Below are positions 27,448 through 36,044 of a DNA stretch of 64,000 nucleotides, piece by piece. A program made the translations under genes and the position numbers. The notes below the pieces were generated by a model that was given only the letters and a program-made list of their open reading frames with translations, was not told where the DNA came from and did no database searches. Source of the DNA: Stutzerimonas frequens (GTDB lineage Bacteria; Pseudomonadota; Gammaproteobacteria; Pseudomonadales; Pseudomonadaceae); the NCBI RefSeq assembly GCF_024448335.1, contig NZ_JAMOHM010000005.1, positions 124,001 through 188,000 of the forward strand. The letters run 5' to 3'. The stretch's first letter is position 1. Each line of letters opens with the position of its first letter.

Positions 27448-28716
27448 CTAGCCGAGCAGCCTCGCCAGCCCCGTCAGCAGACGCTGCAAGGCCCCCTGAT
27501 TGGCCTTGAGCACGCCCAGCCCGGCGTCACGCATCCGTTGCGCGGCAGCCGGATCACGCCAGATCTCACCGACAGCATCAGCCAGCTGACCGGCATCCTG
27601 TACTTCGCGCAGGGCGCCGGCATCGCGCAGTTGCGCGGAGATTTCGAGAAAGTTGAACAGATGCGGGCCACTGAGCACCGGCTTGCCCAACGCTGCAGGC
27701 TCCAGCAGGTTGTGCCCGCCGTTGGGCACCAGGCTGCCACCGACGAAGGCCACGTCGGCCAGGGCATAGAGAAACAGCAGCTCGCCCATGGTGTCGCCGA
27801 CCAGCACCTGCGTGCCGGCGCCAACAGCCTCGCCCGTCGAGCGGCGCACCGCGGCAAAGCCTTCCTTGCACGCCAGTTCATACACCGAGATGAAGCGCTC
27901 CGGATGCCGTGGTACCAGCAGCAGCTGGGCCTGCGGGAACCGCTCCAGCAAGCGTCGGTGCGCGGCCAGGATGATTTCGTCCTCGCCGGCATGGGTGCTG
28001 GCGGCGATCCACAGCGGCCGATCCCGCGCCGCCCATTGATCGCGCAAATCGGTCGCCCGCGCCAGCAGTGCCGGGTCGATGGTCAGGTCGAACTTGATCG
28101 AGCCAGTCACTTCGACGCATTCGTGGCGTGCGCCGAGCTGGCGAAAACGCTCGGCTTCAGCCTCTGTCTGCACGGCGATCAGGCTCAGCTCGGCCAGCAT
28201 TGGCGCGGTCAGCCGGGCGAAGCGCGCGTAGCCGCGGGCCGAACGTTCGGACAGCCGCGCGTTGGCCAGCGCCACGGGTATGCCGCGCCGGGCGCACTGA
28301 TGGATATGGTTGGGCCAGAGCTCGGTCTCCATCACCACTGCCAGCTTCGGCTGCAGGCGATCAAGAAAGCGCGCCGCGGTCCAGGGCAGGTCATAGGGCA
28401 GGTAGCAATGCTGCACGCTGTCTCCGAACAGCGCCTGGATGCGCTCGGAGCCGGTCGGGGTCATGCAGGTGATGGTGATCGGCAGGTGCGGGTAGCGTGC
28501 CATCAGCTCACGGACCATCGGCGCCGCGGCGATGCTTTCGCCCACCGAGACCGCATGCACCCAGATGCCACCCGGACGCAACCGCGGCAAACCGAAGGCG
28601 AAACGCTCGCCGATACGACGGGAGTAGGCCGGGGCGCGCCAGGCGCGCCACAGCAGGCGCAGGAACACCAGCGGCAGGGCGAGGTGAAACAACAGGGTAT
28701 AGAGGGTGCGATTCAT
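27448..28716 (-). CDS. waaA: Kdo transferase WaaA
   Basis: WaaA adds Kdo to lipid IVA from CMP-Kdo, the first inner-core step. An N-terminal membrane segment (about residues 3-24) precedes the GT-B fold. The conserved HAVSVGES motif with the catalytic Glu lies near 60, and the TPTGSERI motif near 93. The C-terminal donor domain has GGSLVPNGGHNLLEP. The 422-residue length is normal. The start at 28716 is chosen because the frame's earlier ATG lacks support. Confidence 0.95.
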   Translation of the reverse strand: MNRTLYTLLFHLALPLVFLRLLWRAWRAPAYSRRIGERFAFGLPRLRPGGIWVHAVSVGESIAAAPMVRELMARYPHLPITITCMTPTGSERIQALFGDSVQHCYLPYDLPWTAARFLDRLQPKLAVVMETELWPNHIHQCARRGIPVALANARLSERSARGYARFARLTAPMLAELSLIAVQTEAEAERFRQLGARHECVEVTGSIKFDLTIDPALLARATDLRDQWAARDRPLWIAASTHAGEDEIILAAHRRLLERFPQAQLLLVPRHPERFISVYELACKEGFAAVRRSTGEAVGAGTQVLVGDTMGELLFLYALADVAFVGGSLVPNGGHNLLEPAALGKPVLSGPHLFNFLEISAQLRDAGALREVQDAGQLADAVGEIWRDPAAAQRMRDAGLGVLKANQGALQRLLTGLARLLG

Positions 28717-28828
28717 GGGCGCGGAGCTTAGCAAGCTGCCTGCTCGCGAGCCATAACCGCCCTGCCGGCGAACTTGTTGGCGAGGTCGGAACCGAACGAA
28801 GTTGCCCGCCCATAATCAGGATCTCGCC

Positions 28829-29161
28829 ATGTCCGGCTACGTTTACCTGGCCATCGCCATCTGCGCCGAGGTGGTCGCCACCACCTCGATGAAGGCGCTG
28901 GCCGGCTTCAGTCGCCCGCTGCCACTGCTCCTGGTGGTGACCGGCTACAGCCTGTCGTTCTGGATGCTCGCGCTGGTGGTGCGGACCATCCCGGTGGGCA
29001 TCGCCTATGCCATCTGGGCCGGGCTCGGCATCGTGCTGGTCAGCGTCGCCGCGGCGCTGCTCTATCGTCAGTACCTGGACCTGCCGGCGGTACTGGGCAT
29101 GGGGCTGATCATCGCCGGTGTGGTGGTCATCCAGTTGTTCTCCCGCAGCGCAGGCCACTAA
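28829..29161 (+). CDS. Small multidrug resistance (EmrE/SugE-type) transporter
   Basis: A 110-residue protein with four membrane helices. Helix 1 holds the essential Glu in AICAEVVATTSMK (residue 14), and the signature W-A-G-x-G appears in IAYAIWAGLGIVLV. AGGA sits seven bases before the ATG at 28829. EmrE-type and SugE-type proteins cannot be separated with certainty here; the 'YAIWAG' and 'ATTSMK' features favour EmrE-type drug/proton exchange. Confidence 0.92.
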   Translation: MSGYVYLAIAICAEVVATTSMKALAGFSRPLPLLLVVTGYSLSFWMLALVVRTIPVGIAYAIWAGLGIVLVSVAAALLYRQYLDLPAVLGMGLIIAGVVVIQLFSRSAGH

Positions 29162-29216
29162 GCTGCCGGCGGACTGCAGTTATACTGCGCGACCGTTTAC
29201 CCAATGAGGTCTGCAC

Positions 29217-30392
29217 ATGCCCGAATCCCTCAGCACCGACGTCCTGATCGTTGGCGGCGGCGTCGCCGGCCTTTGGCTGAACGCGCGCCTGCGCCGACTG
29301 GGTTTTGCCACCCTGCTGGCCGACAAGGGAGCACTGGGCGGCGGGCAGAGCGTGAAGTCCCAGGGCATCATCCATGGCGGCACCAAGTACGCGCTGAGCG
29401 GTGCGCTCACCGGTGCCTCCGAGGCGATTGCGGACATGCCGCGGCGCTGGCGCGAAGCGCTCGAAGGCAAGGGCGAGCTGGACCTCAGCGGCGTGCGTCT
29501 GTTGTCCGATGCGCACTACCTGTGGTCGCCAGGCACCCTGGCCGGCAACCTCACCAGCTTCTTCGCCAGCAAGGCGGTGCGCTCGCGGGTCGGCCAGGTC
29601 AAGGGCGATGAGCTGCCGCCTGCGCTGCAGCATCCACGCTTCAAGGGCAAGGTCTATCGGCTCAGCGAGCTGGTGCTGGACGTGCCCAGCCTGATCGCCC
29701 GCCTGGCCGAGCTGGCTGGTGACAGCCTGCTGGCCTGCCAGCAGATCGAACCACTGCTCGACGACAACGAGCTGGTCGGGTTGCGCGTCGATGGTCGCGA
29801 GATCCGCGCCCAGCGCATCGTGTTCAGCGCTGGTGGCGGGACTGCCGAGCTGCTCGCGTCGCTCGGCCTGCAACAACCGGCCATGCAGCGCCGTCCGCTG
29901 CACATGGTCATCGTCAAGGCGCCCACGCTCAAGCCGCTCTATGCCCATTGCCTGGGCGGCGGCACCAAACCGCGGATCACGGTCACCAGCCATCCGACAG
30001 CGGACGGCGAGTGGGTCTGGTATCTCGGCGGCGACCTGGCCGAAGCCGATGGCGTGGCACGCGACGAAGCCGCTCAGATCGCGGTCGCGAAAAAGGAACT
30101 GGCCGAACTGGTGCCCTGGATCGACCTGTCCTCCGCGCAGTGGGCCACGCTGCGTATCGACCGCGCCGAGCCTGCGCAATCGGCGCTCGCCCGTCCGGAC
30201 AACGCCTTCCTTGCCGAGCAGGGCCGGCTGCTGGTCGGTTGGCCGACCAAGCTGGCCCTGTCCCCCGACTTTTCCGACCGCGTCGAAGCCGCCCTCGCCC
30301 GTGACGGCATTCGCCCAGGCCAACATCCTGCGTTACCGGAACTGCCGCGACCACCGCTGACCGGCCCGTTCTGGGAGGGCCTGCTGCCATGA
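29217..30392 (+). CDS. FAD-dependent oxidoreductase (DAO family)
   Basis: The N terminus has the dinucleotide motif VLIVGGGVAGLWLNARL (GxGxxG) and a Rossmann strand ending in LLADKG. A GGGQSVKSQGIIHGGTKYAL segment follows, as in glycerol-3-phosphate dehydrogenase-like and D-amino-acid oxidase-like flavoproteins. The 391-residue length suits the DAO fold. The substrate is unknown. It overlaps the next gene (aldo/keto reductase) by four bases, so the two are cotranslated; the pair matches PA4991-PA4992 of PAO1 (from memory). Confidence 0.83.
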   Translation: MPESLSTDVLIVGGGVAGLWLNARLRRLGFATLLADKGALGGGQSVKSQGIIHGGTKYALSGALTGASEAIADMPRRWREALEGKGELDLSGVRLLSDAHYLWSPGTLAGNLTSFFASKAVRSRVGQVKGDELPPALQHPRFKGKVYRLSELVLDVPSLIARLAELAGDSLLACQQIEPLLDDNELVGLRVDGREIRAQRIVFSAGGGTAELLASLGLQQPAMQRRPLHMVIVKAPTLKPLYAHCLGGGTKPRITVTSHPTADGEWVWYLGGDLAEADGVARDEAAQIAVAKKELAELVPWIDLSSAQWATLRIDRAEPAQSALARPDNAFLAEQGRLLVGWPTKLALSPDFSDRVEAALARDGIRPGQHPALPELPRPPLTGPFWEGLLP

Positions 30393-31198
30393 ACGCAACG
30401 CTGCATGACCTGCACCGCCCGCTGGGCAGCACCGGCCTGCGCATTTCGCCGTTGGGTCTGGGCACGGTCAAGCTGGGTCGCGACCAGGGCGTGAAGTACC
30501 CCAGCGGCTTCGCCATCCCCGACGATGACCAGGCCCGCCAGCTGCTGACCTTGGCCCGCGAACTGGGTATCAACCTGATCGACACCGCGCCGGCCTACGG
30601 GGTCAGCGAAGAACGGCTCGGCCCGTTGCTGGCAGGCCAGCGCGAGGACTGGGTGATCGTCAGCAAGGTTGGCGAGGAGTTCGAGAACGGCCAGTCGCGC
30701 TTCGACTTTTCTGCCACCCACACGCGCTTCTCGGTGGAGCGCAGCCTCAAGCGCCTGCGTACCGACCGCATCGAGTTGGTGCTGGTGCACTCGGACGGCA
30801 ACGACCTCGATATCCTGCAGCACACCGAGGTCTACCAGGCCCTGGCCGAACTCAAGCGCGAGGGCAAGATCCTCGCCTTCGGCCTGTCCGGCAAGACGGT
30901 CGATGGTGGGCTGCTTGCGCTGCAGCAGGGCGACTGCGCGATGGTGACCTACAACCTCAACGAGCAGGCCGAACTACCGGTCCTCGACTACGCTGCTGCA
31001 CACGGCAAGGGCATCCTGATCAAGAAAGCCCTGGCCAGCGGTCATGCCTGCCTCAAGCCAGGCGACGACCCGGTCCGCCGCAGTTTCGAGCTGCTGTTCG
31101 GTCACCCAGGTGTCAGCGGCGCGATCATCGGCACTATCAATCCGCAGCATTTGACGGCTAACGTACGGACTGCTGCTGCCGTTCTGACCGGCAACTGA
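30389..31198 (+). CDS. Aldo/keto reductase
   Basis: A TIM-barrel aldo/keto reductase of 269 residues. The catalytic Asp-Tyr pair is in LIDTAPAYGVSEERLG (about 55-68), the Lys in VIVSKVGEEF, and the His in LVLVHSDGND. The coenzyme segment near the C terminus has GAIIGTINPQHLTAN. The substrate is not evident. Translation is coupled to the flavoprotein gene by overlapping stop and start codons. Confidence 0.9.
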   Translation: MNATLHDLHRPLGSTGLRISPLGLGTVKLGRDQGVKYPSGFAIPDDDQARQLLTLARELGINLIDTAPAYGVSEERLGPLLAGQREDWVIVSKVGEEFENGQSRFDFSATHTRFSVERSLKRLRTDRIELVLVHSDGNDLDILQHTEVYQALAELKREGKILAFGLSGKTVDGGLLALQQGDCAMVTYNLNEQAELPVLDYAAAHGKGILIKKALASGHACLKPGDDPVRRSFELLFGHPGVSGAIIGTINPQHLTANVRTAAAVLTGN

Positions 31199-31288
31199 AA
31201 CGGTCCTGGCGGCAACGTTCATCCGCTGCGCGGAAGCGCATTGCGCTGATGCCGCGCGGTTACTTTCTTCGCCGCAAGGAGAAACCGA

Positions 31289-32176
31289 ATGCCAAGAGTT
31301 CTGGTGCGCAAGAGCCCTGCCGCATTCAAGACTCTGCCTCTCTACGTCGAGGCCAGCCAGGACAACCTGAGCTACCAGAGTCTGGGCCGGCCGTTGAACT
31401 TCAGCGAAGTGATCGAGCGCCGCCGCCCGGTGGAGGTGTCCGATCCGGGCCGTTTTGCCATTGAACTGGCCAATCTCGGCGTCTCGGTGCGTCTGACCAT
31501 GAGCTGGCAGGGCCGCGAATACTGGGTACTGGTCCGTCAGCAGCGGCCGGACCGCGGCGACGTTGTACTCAAGCTGATCTCCGGCTACATCCCGGCCCAT
31601 GAGCTGAACCTGCCGCTGCTTACCGCCATCCAGGAAATTGCCGAAGAATGCCTGCTGGAAACTCCTGAAGGCTGGCTCGCCGGGCGTTTCGGCGATACCT
31701 GGCTGCCCACGCCGTACCAGGCCAGCCTGCACTACCGCGATGCGGTGCACTTCAAGCTCGCCTCGCAATCCGGCGCCACGCGCCCGGTACAGTGCGGCAA
31801 CATGGTGCTGATGGAGCGTCCTCGCGCCTATGTGCACCTGCCGACCGCATCGTTGCAGCTGGTCTATGACATGCGCATGGAACTACCGAAAGAGGCGCGT
31901 CAGCTGAGCCTGTTCCACGTCGACGAGCGCCTGGAAGACGGACAACTGGTTGCGCGCCTGGAGCGCAGCCGGCCCGACATCTACCTGATACCGCTGCAGC
32001 AGGGCCAGCCGCAGGATCAGCTGTTGCAACTGCGCAATGGCCAATTCAGCCCGGTGAACACTCGCGGCCTGTGGCTATCGGAAAGCTTTGCGCCGCAGGA
32101 AGGCTGGGTAGTGCGCGACGAGCGCGTTCGCTGGCGGGATTGGTGGGCGGCACGGCCGATGGCAGCCGCCCGTTAA
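31289..32176 (+). CDS. Conserved protein with a Nudix-like segment
   Basis: A 295-residue cytosolic protein with a strong AAGGAG ribosome site before the ATG at 31289. Residues around 95-120 (GYIPAHELNLPLLTAIQEI, then AEECLL) resemble a Nudix box: the G-x5-E start and E-x-x-E-E core are present. Two residues are inserted, however, and the Arg is replaced by Gln. Known Nudix enzymes do not have this spacing, so hydrolase activity is doubtful. The remainder shows no domain I recognise. In Pseudomonas this family is sometimes labelled as an ABC-transporter ATPase, but no Walker A motif is visible here. Confidence 0.7.
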   Translation: MPRVLVRKSPAAFKTLPLYVEASQDNLSYQSLGRPLNFSEVIERRRPVEVSDPGRFAIELANLGVSVRLTMSWQGREYWVLVRQQRPDRGDVVLKLISGYIPAHELNLPLLTAIQEIAEECLLETPEGWLAGRFGDTWLPTPYQASLHYRDAVHFKLASQSGATRPVQCGNMVLMERPRAYVHLPTASLQLVYDMRMELPKEARQLSLFHVDERLEDGQLVARLERSRPDIYLIPLQQGQPQDQLLQLRNGQFSPVNTRGLWLSESFAPQEGWVVRDERVRWRDWWAARPMAAAR

Positions 32177-32180
32177 CGCG

Positions 32181-32214
32181 TAGTGGGTAGCCGCGCAAAG
32201 CGGCTATCCACCTA
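32181..32214. terminator. Palindromic terminator between convergent genes
   Basis: TAGTGGGTAGCCGC pairs with GCGGCTATCCACCTA around a short GCAAA loop, with a small bulge. It resembles repeated Pseudomonas intergenic palindromes and lies between the preceding gene and convergent hldE. Confidence 0.65.
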
Positions 32215-32248
32215 CTGACGCGATACGCGATAGGCGTATCCAAAGGAC

Positions 32249-33670
32249 TCAGCGGCTGCGAATCTTCTCGACGATGGCGGTGGTCGAGCTGTTTTCCACC
32301 AGCCCCAGCACCTTCACCACACCGCCGTAGGACTTGACCAGATCGGCACCGACGACCTGATCGACGCCATAGTCGCCGCCCTTGACCAGCACATCGGGAC
32401 GGACCTGGGCCAGCAGGGTTTCCGGCGTGTCCTCGGCGAAGCACACCACCCAATCCACCGCTTCCAGACCGGCCAGCACCGCCATGCGTCGATCCACCGA
32501 GTTGATCGGCCGGCCCGGGCCTTTGAGGCGGCTCACCGAGCCATCATCGTTCACCGCCACCACCAGCCGGTCGCCCTGGGCGCGGGCCTGCTCGAGGTAG
32601 GTCACATGACCGGCGTGCAGGATGTCGAAACAGCCATTGGTGAAGACGATTTTCTCGCCCTCGGCGCGGGCATCCTCGACTGCGGTGAGCAGCTGTTCGA
32701 CGGTCATCACGCCACGCTCGGAGCCTTCCTCGCGTTGCACCGCGCGGCGCAGCTCCGGCGCGCTGATGCAGGCGGTGCCCAGCTTGCCGACCACGATACC
32801 GGCGGCCAGGTTGGCCAGTGCCACGGCCTGTGGCAGTTCCTCGCCAGCCGCAATCGCAGCGGCCAGCGTCGAGATGACGGTATCGCCGGCACCGGTGACA
32901 TCGAACACCTCGCGGGCACGGGCCGGCAGGTGCAGCGGTGCGTGATCAGGGCGCAGCAGGGTCATGCCGTGCTCGCCACGGGTGACCAGCAACGCATCCA
33001 GCTCGAGCCGGCTCATCAGCTCGGCCCCCTTGCTGACCAACTCGGCCTCGTCGGCACAATGCCCGACGATCGCCTCGAATTCGCCCAGGTTCGGCGTGAT
33101 CAGCGTGGCACCGCGGTAGATGTCGAAATCCTTGCCCTTGGGATCGGCCAGCACCGGAATGCCACGCTGCCGCGCCGCCTGGATCAGCGCCTGATGGTTC
33201 TTCAGCGCGCCCTTGCCGTAGTCCGACAGTACCAGCACCTTGACCCCGGCCAGCAGCCCTTCCACTTCGGCCAGCAACGCGGCCGGATCGGTGTTGAACG
33301 GCTCCTCGAAATCCATGCGCAGCAGTTGCTGATGGCGACTCATCACCCGCAGCTTGACGATGGTGGGCTGGTCATCGATGCACTGGAAATGCGCCTGCAC
33401 ACCGGCAGCCGCGAGGCTGTCAGCCAGGCTCTGACGCGCCTCGTCCTCGCCGGTCACACCCACCAGCGCCGCGGCAGACCCCAACGCCGCGATGTTCAGC
33501 GCGACGTTGGCCGCACCGCCTGGGCGATCTTCGATCTGCTCGACCTTCACCACCGGCACCGGTGCCTCGGGCGAGATCCGCGACGTACCGCCATGCCAGT
33601 AACGATCGAGCATGACGTCACCGACCACCAGAACGGCGGCTTGGTCGAAACGGGGCATGGACAGCTTCAT
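32249..33670 (-). CDS. hldE: Bifunctional heptose kinase/adenylyltransferase HldE
   Basis: HldE makes ADP-heptose for the LPS inner core: kinase N terminus, adenylyltransferase C terminus. The kinase half (1-330) has [14 protein letters not shown] near 50 and the ribokinase signature [14 protein letters not shown] near 265. The second half has [17 protein letters not shown], an HxGH-type nucleotidyl motif, near 350. The 473-residue length is normal. The start at 33670 has GGAG just upstream; the frame is open farther but without homology. Confidence 0.97.
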   Translation of the reverse strand: MKLSMPRFDQAAVLVVGDVMLDRYWHGGTSRISPEAPVPVVKVEQIEDRPGGAANVALNIAALGSAAALVGVTGEDEARQSLADSLAAAGVQAHFQCIDDQPTIVKLRVMSRHQQLLRMDFEEPFNTDPAALLAEVEGLLAGVKVLVLSDYGKGALKNHQALIQAARQRGIPVLADPKGKDFDIYRGATLITPNLGEFEAIVGHCADEAELVSKGAELMSRLELDALLVTRGEHGMTLLRPDHAPLHLPARAREVFDVTGAGDTVISTLAAAIAAGEELPQAVALANLAAGIVVGKLGTACISAPELRRAVQREEGSERGVMTVEQLLTAVEDARAEGEKIVFTNGCFDILHAGHVTYLEQARAQGDRLVVAVNDDGSVSRLKGPGRPINSVDRRMAVLAGLEAVDWVVCFAEDTPETLLAQVRPDVLVKGGDYGVDQVVGADLVKSYGGVVKVLGLVENSSTTAIVEKIRSR

Positions 33671-33749
33671 TGGGGCTCCGATGACTGACAGAAAACGGCG
33701 GCGATCATAACATGCGGGCCGTGCTGATCCGGCCAGTGTGTCAACGCTG

Positions 33750-35144
33750 CTAAAGCTTGCGCACCCAGAATAGCTCGTGTCTGCGCACTGCCTTGCGGAA
33801 AAACTCGTCATCGCCGGTGGACGGCCAGCGGCGACCGGCGAGGGCGGCCTGGATCAGGCGGCGCAGGCGCTTCTTGAGCGGCAAAGGACCCTGCAGATCG
33901 TGTTGCATCGCCAGCGCCATGGCCTTGTTCAGCCGAGCCTCGGAATCCAGCGTCGGGCTCCATAGGCGATCGGCCGGCAGCGGCTCGATGGCGGGCGGCA
34001 AAGCCACGCCGCCATCAGCCGGACCCATCGGCCAGCGGTCATTATCGTGCAGGTGGTTGGCGTACAACAGCAGTGTTTCCGGCAGCCAGTCGCCCTCCTC
34101 CATGGCCTGATACAAGGCCTGGGTGGCAGCCACATGGTCAGCGTGAGGATCCAGTTCGGGGTGCGGTGTGACCACCACCTCAGGGCGAAAATGGGTGAGC
34201 AGAACCCGCAGATCGGCCTGCAGATTGTCCCAACTGGGCACACCGTCCACGTCCGCGGGCAACAGCAGCGGATTGTGCCGGCGCACGCTGCGCACGTCCT
34301 GTTCACCGGATTCGCGCGAACCGAACGGCGTCTGCGGGTCGGCAGCCATGGCGGGCAGCTGCAGGCAGTAATAGCCCAGCTGGACGCACCGCGACTGCGG
34401 CACGCCGCCCCACAACGGCACCGCCAGGCTATCCCAGGTGCGCAACCGCCCCTTGAGCCTGGCGGCAGATGCATCGTCCAGACCCAGCCGACGGTATCTG
34501 TCGGCTTCGATCTCACCCTGGGTCAGGGTCACGATGGCCACATCGCGTGCCCGACTGTACAGACCGAAAGCGGCCAGCTCGGCATCGTCGGCGTGCGGGG
34601 CGACGATCAGCACGCGGCGCTCGGAATAATCCGGGTTGCGCATCGCAAAGAGCGTCGCCTCGCCGGACAGGCGACAGAAGCGCCCGCTGACACGCAGCAC
34701 ACCGCCACTCAGCGGCCCATGCTGGCCGGACAGGTTGAGATAGCGCCGGCCGGCAACGCCCCGCTCGAAATCCTGACGGTCGTCACCGACCCACACCTGC
34801 GGATCAAGCCACCGCCCCAGCCAGCTGGCCTTGAGCTCGATCTCGAGAATAAGCGTATCCGCGGCTTCGAAGCGCTCCGGCGCCGTGATTCGGCCGCCGT
34901 CGATCCGCACCGGATAACGCTGGGCATCATCCGGGAATACATAGTCGTAATCGTCCTGAGGGCTGTAGAACAGGTGGTCGGCAAACCAGGCCTCATGAGC
35001 GATCCAGCCCAACACCAGCAAGAGCGGAACCAACCACCAAGCAACCAGCGCGCCGAGCAGCAGCAGCGCGACCAGCGCGACCAGCAGGGCGATGCGTTTG
35101 TGCTTGCGGTGGCGTCTAAGCAACTGCTGCTTGCGTGCACTCAT
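33750..35144 (-). CDS. dnpA: PIG-L-family de-N-acetylase (DnpA-like)
   Basis: A 464-residue protein with an N-terminal membrane segment of two hydrophobic stretches (about 17-48). The PIG-L/LmbE metal motif APHADDAEL is near residue 181 (His, Asp-Asp), and a late [15 protein letters not shown] supplies more ligands. This is the family of P. aeruginosa DnpA (PA5002, from memory), linked to persister levels and LPS. The sugar deacetylated is not known. It lies three bases downstream of the mig-14-like gene, within a hldE-dnpA-mig-14-msbA string. Confidence 0.85.
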   Translation of the reverse strand: MSARKQQLLRRHRKHKRIALLVALVALLLLGALVAWWLVPLLLVLGWIAHEAWFADHLFYSPQDDYDYVFPDDAQRYPVRIDGGRITAPERFEAADTLILEIELKASWLGRWLDPQVWVGDDRQDFERGVAGRRYLNLSGQHGPLSGGVLRVSGRFCRLSGEATLFAMRNPDYSERRVLIVAPHADDAELAAFGLYSRARDVAIVTLTQGEIEADRYRRLGLDDASAARLKGRLRTWDSLAVPLWGGVPQSRCVQLGYYCLQLPAMAADPQTPFGSRESGEQDVRSVRRHNPLLLPADVDGVPSWDNLQADLRVLLTHFRPEVVVTPHPELDPHADHVAATQALYQAMEEGDWLPETLLLYANHLHDNDRWPMGPADGGVALPPAIEPLPADRLWSPTLDSEARLNKAMALAMQHDLQGPLPLKKRLRRLIQAALAGRRWPSTGDDEFFRKAVRRHELFWVRKL

Positions 35145-35147
35145 GGC

Positions 35148-36044
35148 TCACACCTGATAGACCGGAACTCGGTGGCACCAGCGATCCTTGTACTCGCGAT
35201 CCGCCCGGCCAAAGGAGTAACGCAGCGGTTTGCCCAACGCCCGCGCCTCGGCCCAGGCCGTCTGGGTGTTGACGAAGCTGAGCACGCTGCCTGGGCTGAA
35301 GTCCCGCTGCACCGGGTCGACACCGCCATTGATGTACTCGACGGACACCCACTTCGGCGACTCGACCCGATAGAGAACCTGGATGGCGATCGGCTGCTCG
35401 TCGAGAAGCACCACCGAGCCGGTCATGAACTCGCGCAGCAGCTCGAACACCTCGTGCAGATGCGCCCTCCCCGGCGCCTCGAAATTCCAGCGCCGTTGAA
35501 ACAACTCGGCGTACATCGTCGCCTGCTCCGCCGCAGAGAAATCGAGCACGGGGCGAAGCGCACCGCCCGCCTCTTCCAGCAAACGCTGTTCGCGGCGCTG
35601 GTTGTATCGAAACTTCTTCGAGTACGCCTCCGGTTCGCGCGCCAGCGCCAGACCCTCCGGTTGCTCGCGCAAGGTGCTGATCGCGCCTGCATTGAGCTCT
35701 GACACGTAGCGCATGCGCTGGCGGACCGGAATCGCCGCCTGCTCAGCGACGGGCAGAATGATCTCGGCATTGCCCAGATCGAACAGCCCGCGCTTGCCGG
35801 TCTTTTTCAATACGTCCTTGGACAGCGCCAGATGGCGCCCCCAGCAGGGAACCGCGGCGATCAACTCGCCCTGCCGCTCCCAGGCCAGATAGCGCACCGG
35901 AATACCCGCAAGACCGGCCAAGCGCTCGACGACGGCCGGGTGAGTGGCAACGCTGCCGCCGTAGCGCTGCCAGATCTGCGCATAGGTGTCGGCATCGATC
36001 TCGCACCAGCCGCGCTCACGCCAGGTTTTCAGAAACTGCAGCAT
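35148..36044 (-). CDS. mig-14: Mig-14-like protein (GNAT/CelD-like fold)
   Basis: The 298-residue length and sequence pattern match Mig-14, a Salmonella membrane-associated protein for antimicrobial-peptide resistance, and PA5003 of PAO1 (from memory). The C-terminal half looks like an acetyltransferase fold of the CelD/BioF2 kind (WVSVEYINGGVD; FGRADREYKDRWCHRVPVY). Its stop is close to dnpA, and its ATG overlaps the last base of the upstream msbA stop region. Its molecular function is unknown. Confidence 0.72.
   Translation of the reverse strand: MLQFLKTWRERGWCEIDADTYAQIWQRYGGSVATHPAVVERLAGLAGIPVRYLAWERQGELIAAVPCWGRHLALSKDVLKKTGKRGLFDLGNAEIILPVAEQAAIPVRQRMRYVSELNAGAISTLREQPEGLALAREPEAYSKKFRYNQRREQRLLEEAGGALRPVLDFSAAEQATMYAELFQRRWNFEAPGRAHLHEVFELLREFMTGSVVLLDEQPIAIQVLYRVESPKWVSVEYINGGVDPVQRDFSPGSVLSFVNTQTAWAEARALGKPLRYSFGRADREYKDRWCHRVPVYQV

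Noticed and set aside
27538..28731. 397-residue open frame antisense to waaA
   Set aside because: Shadow of waaA; no domain is recognisable.
30074..30823. 249-residue antisense frame across the FAD oxidoreductase and reductase genes
   Set aside because: It spans two conserved genes in the wrong direction and shows no domain.
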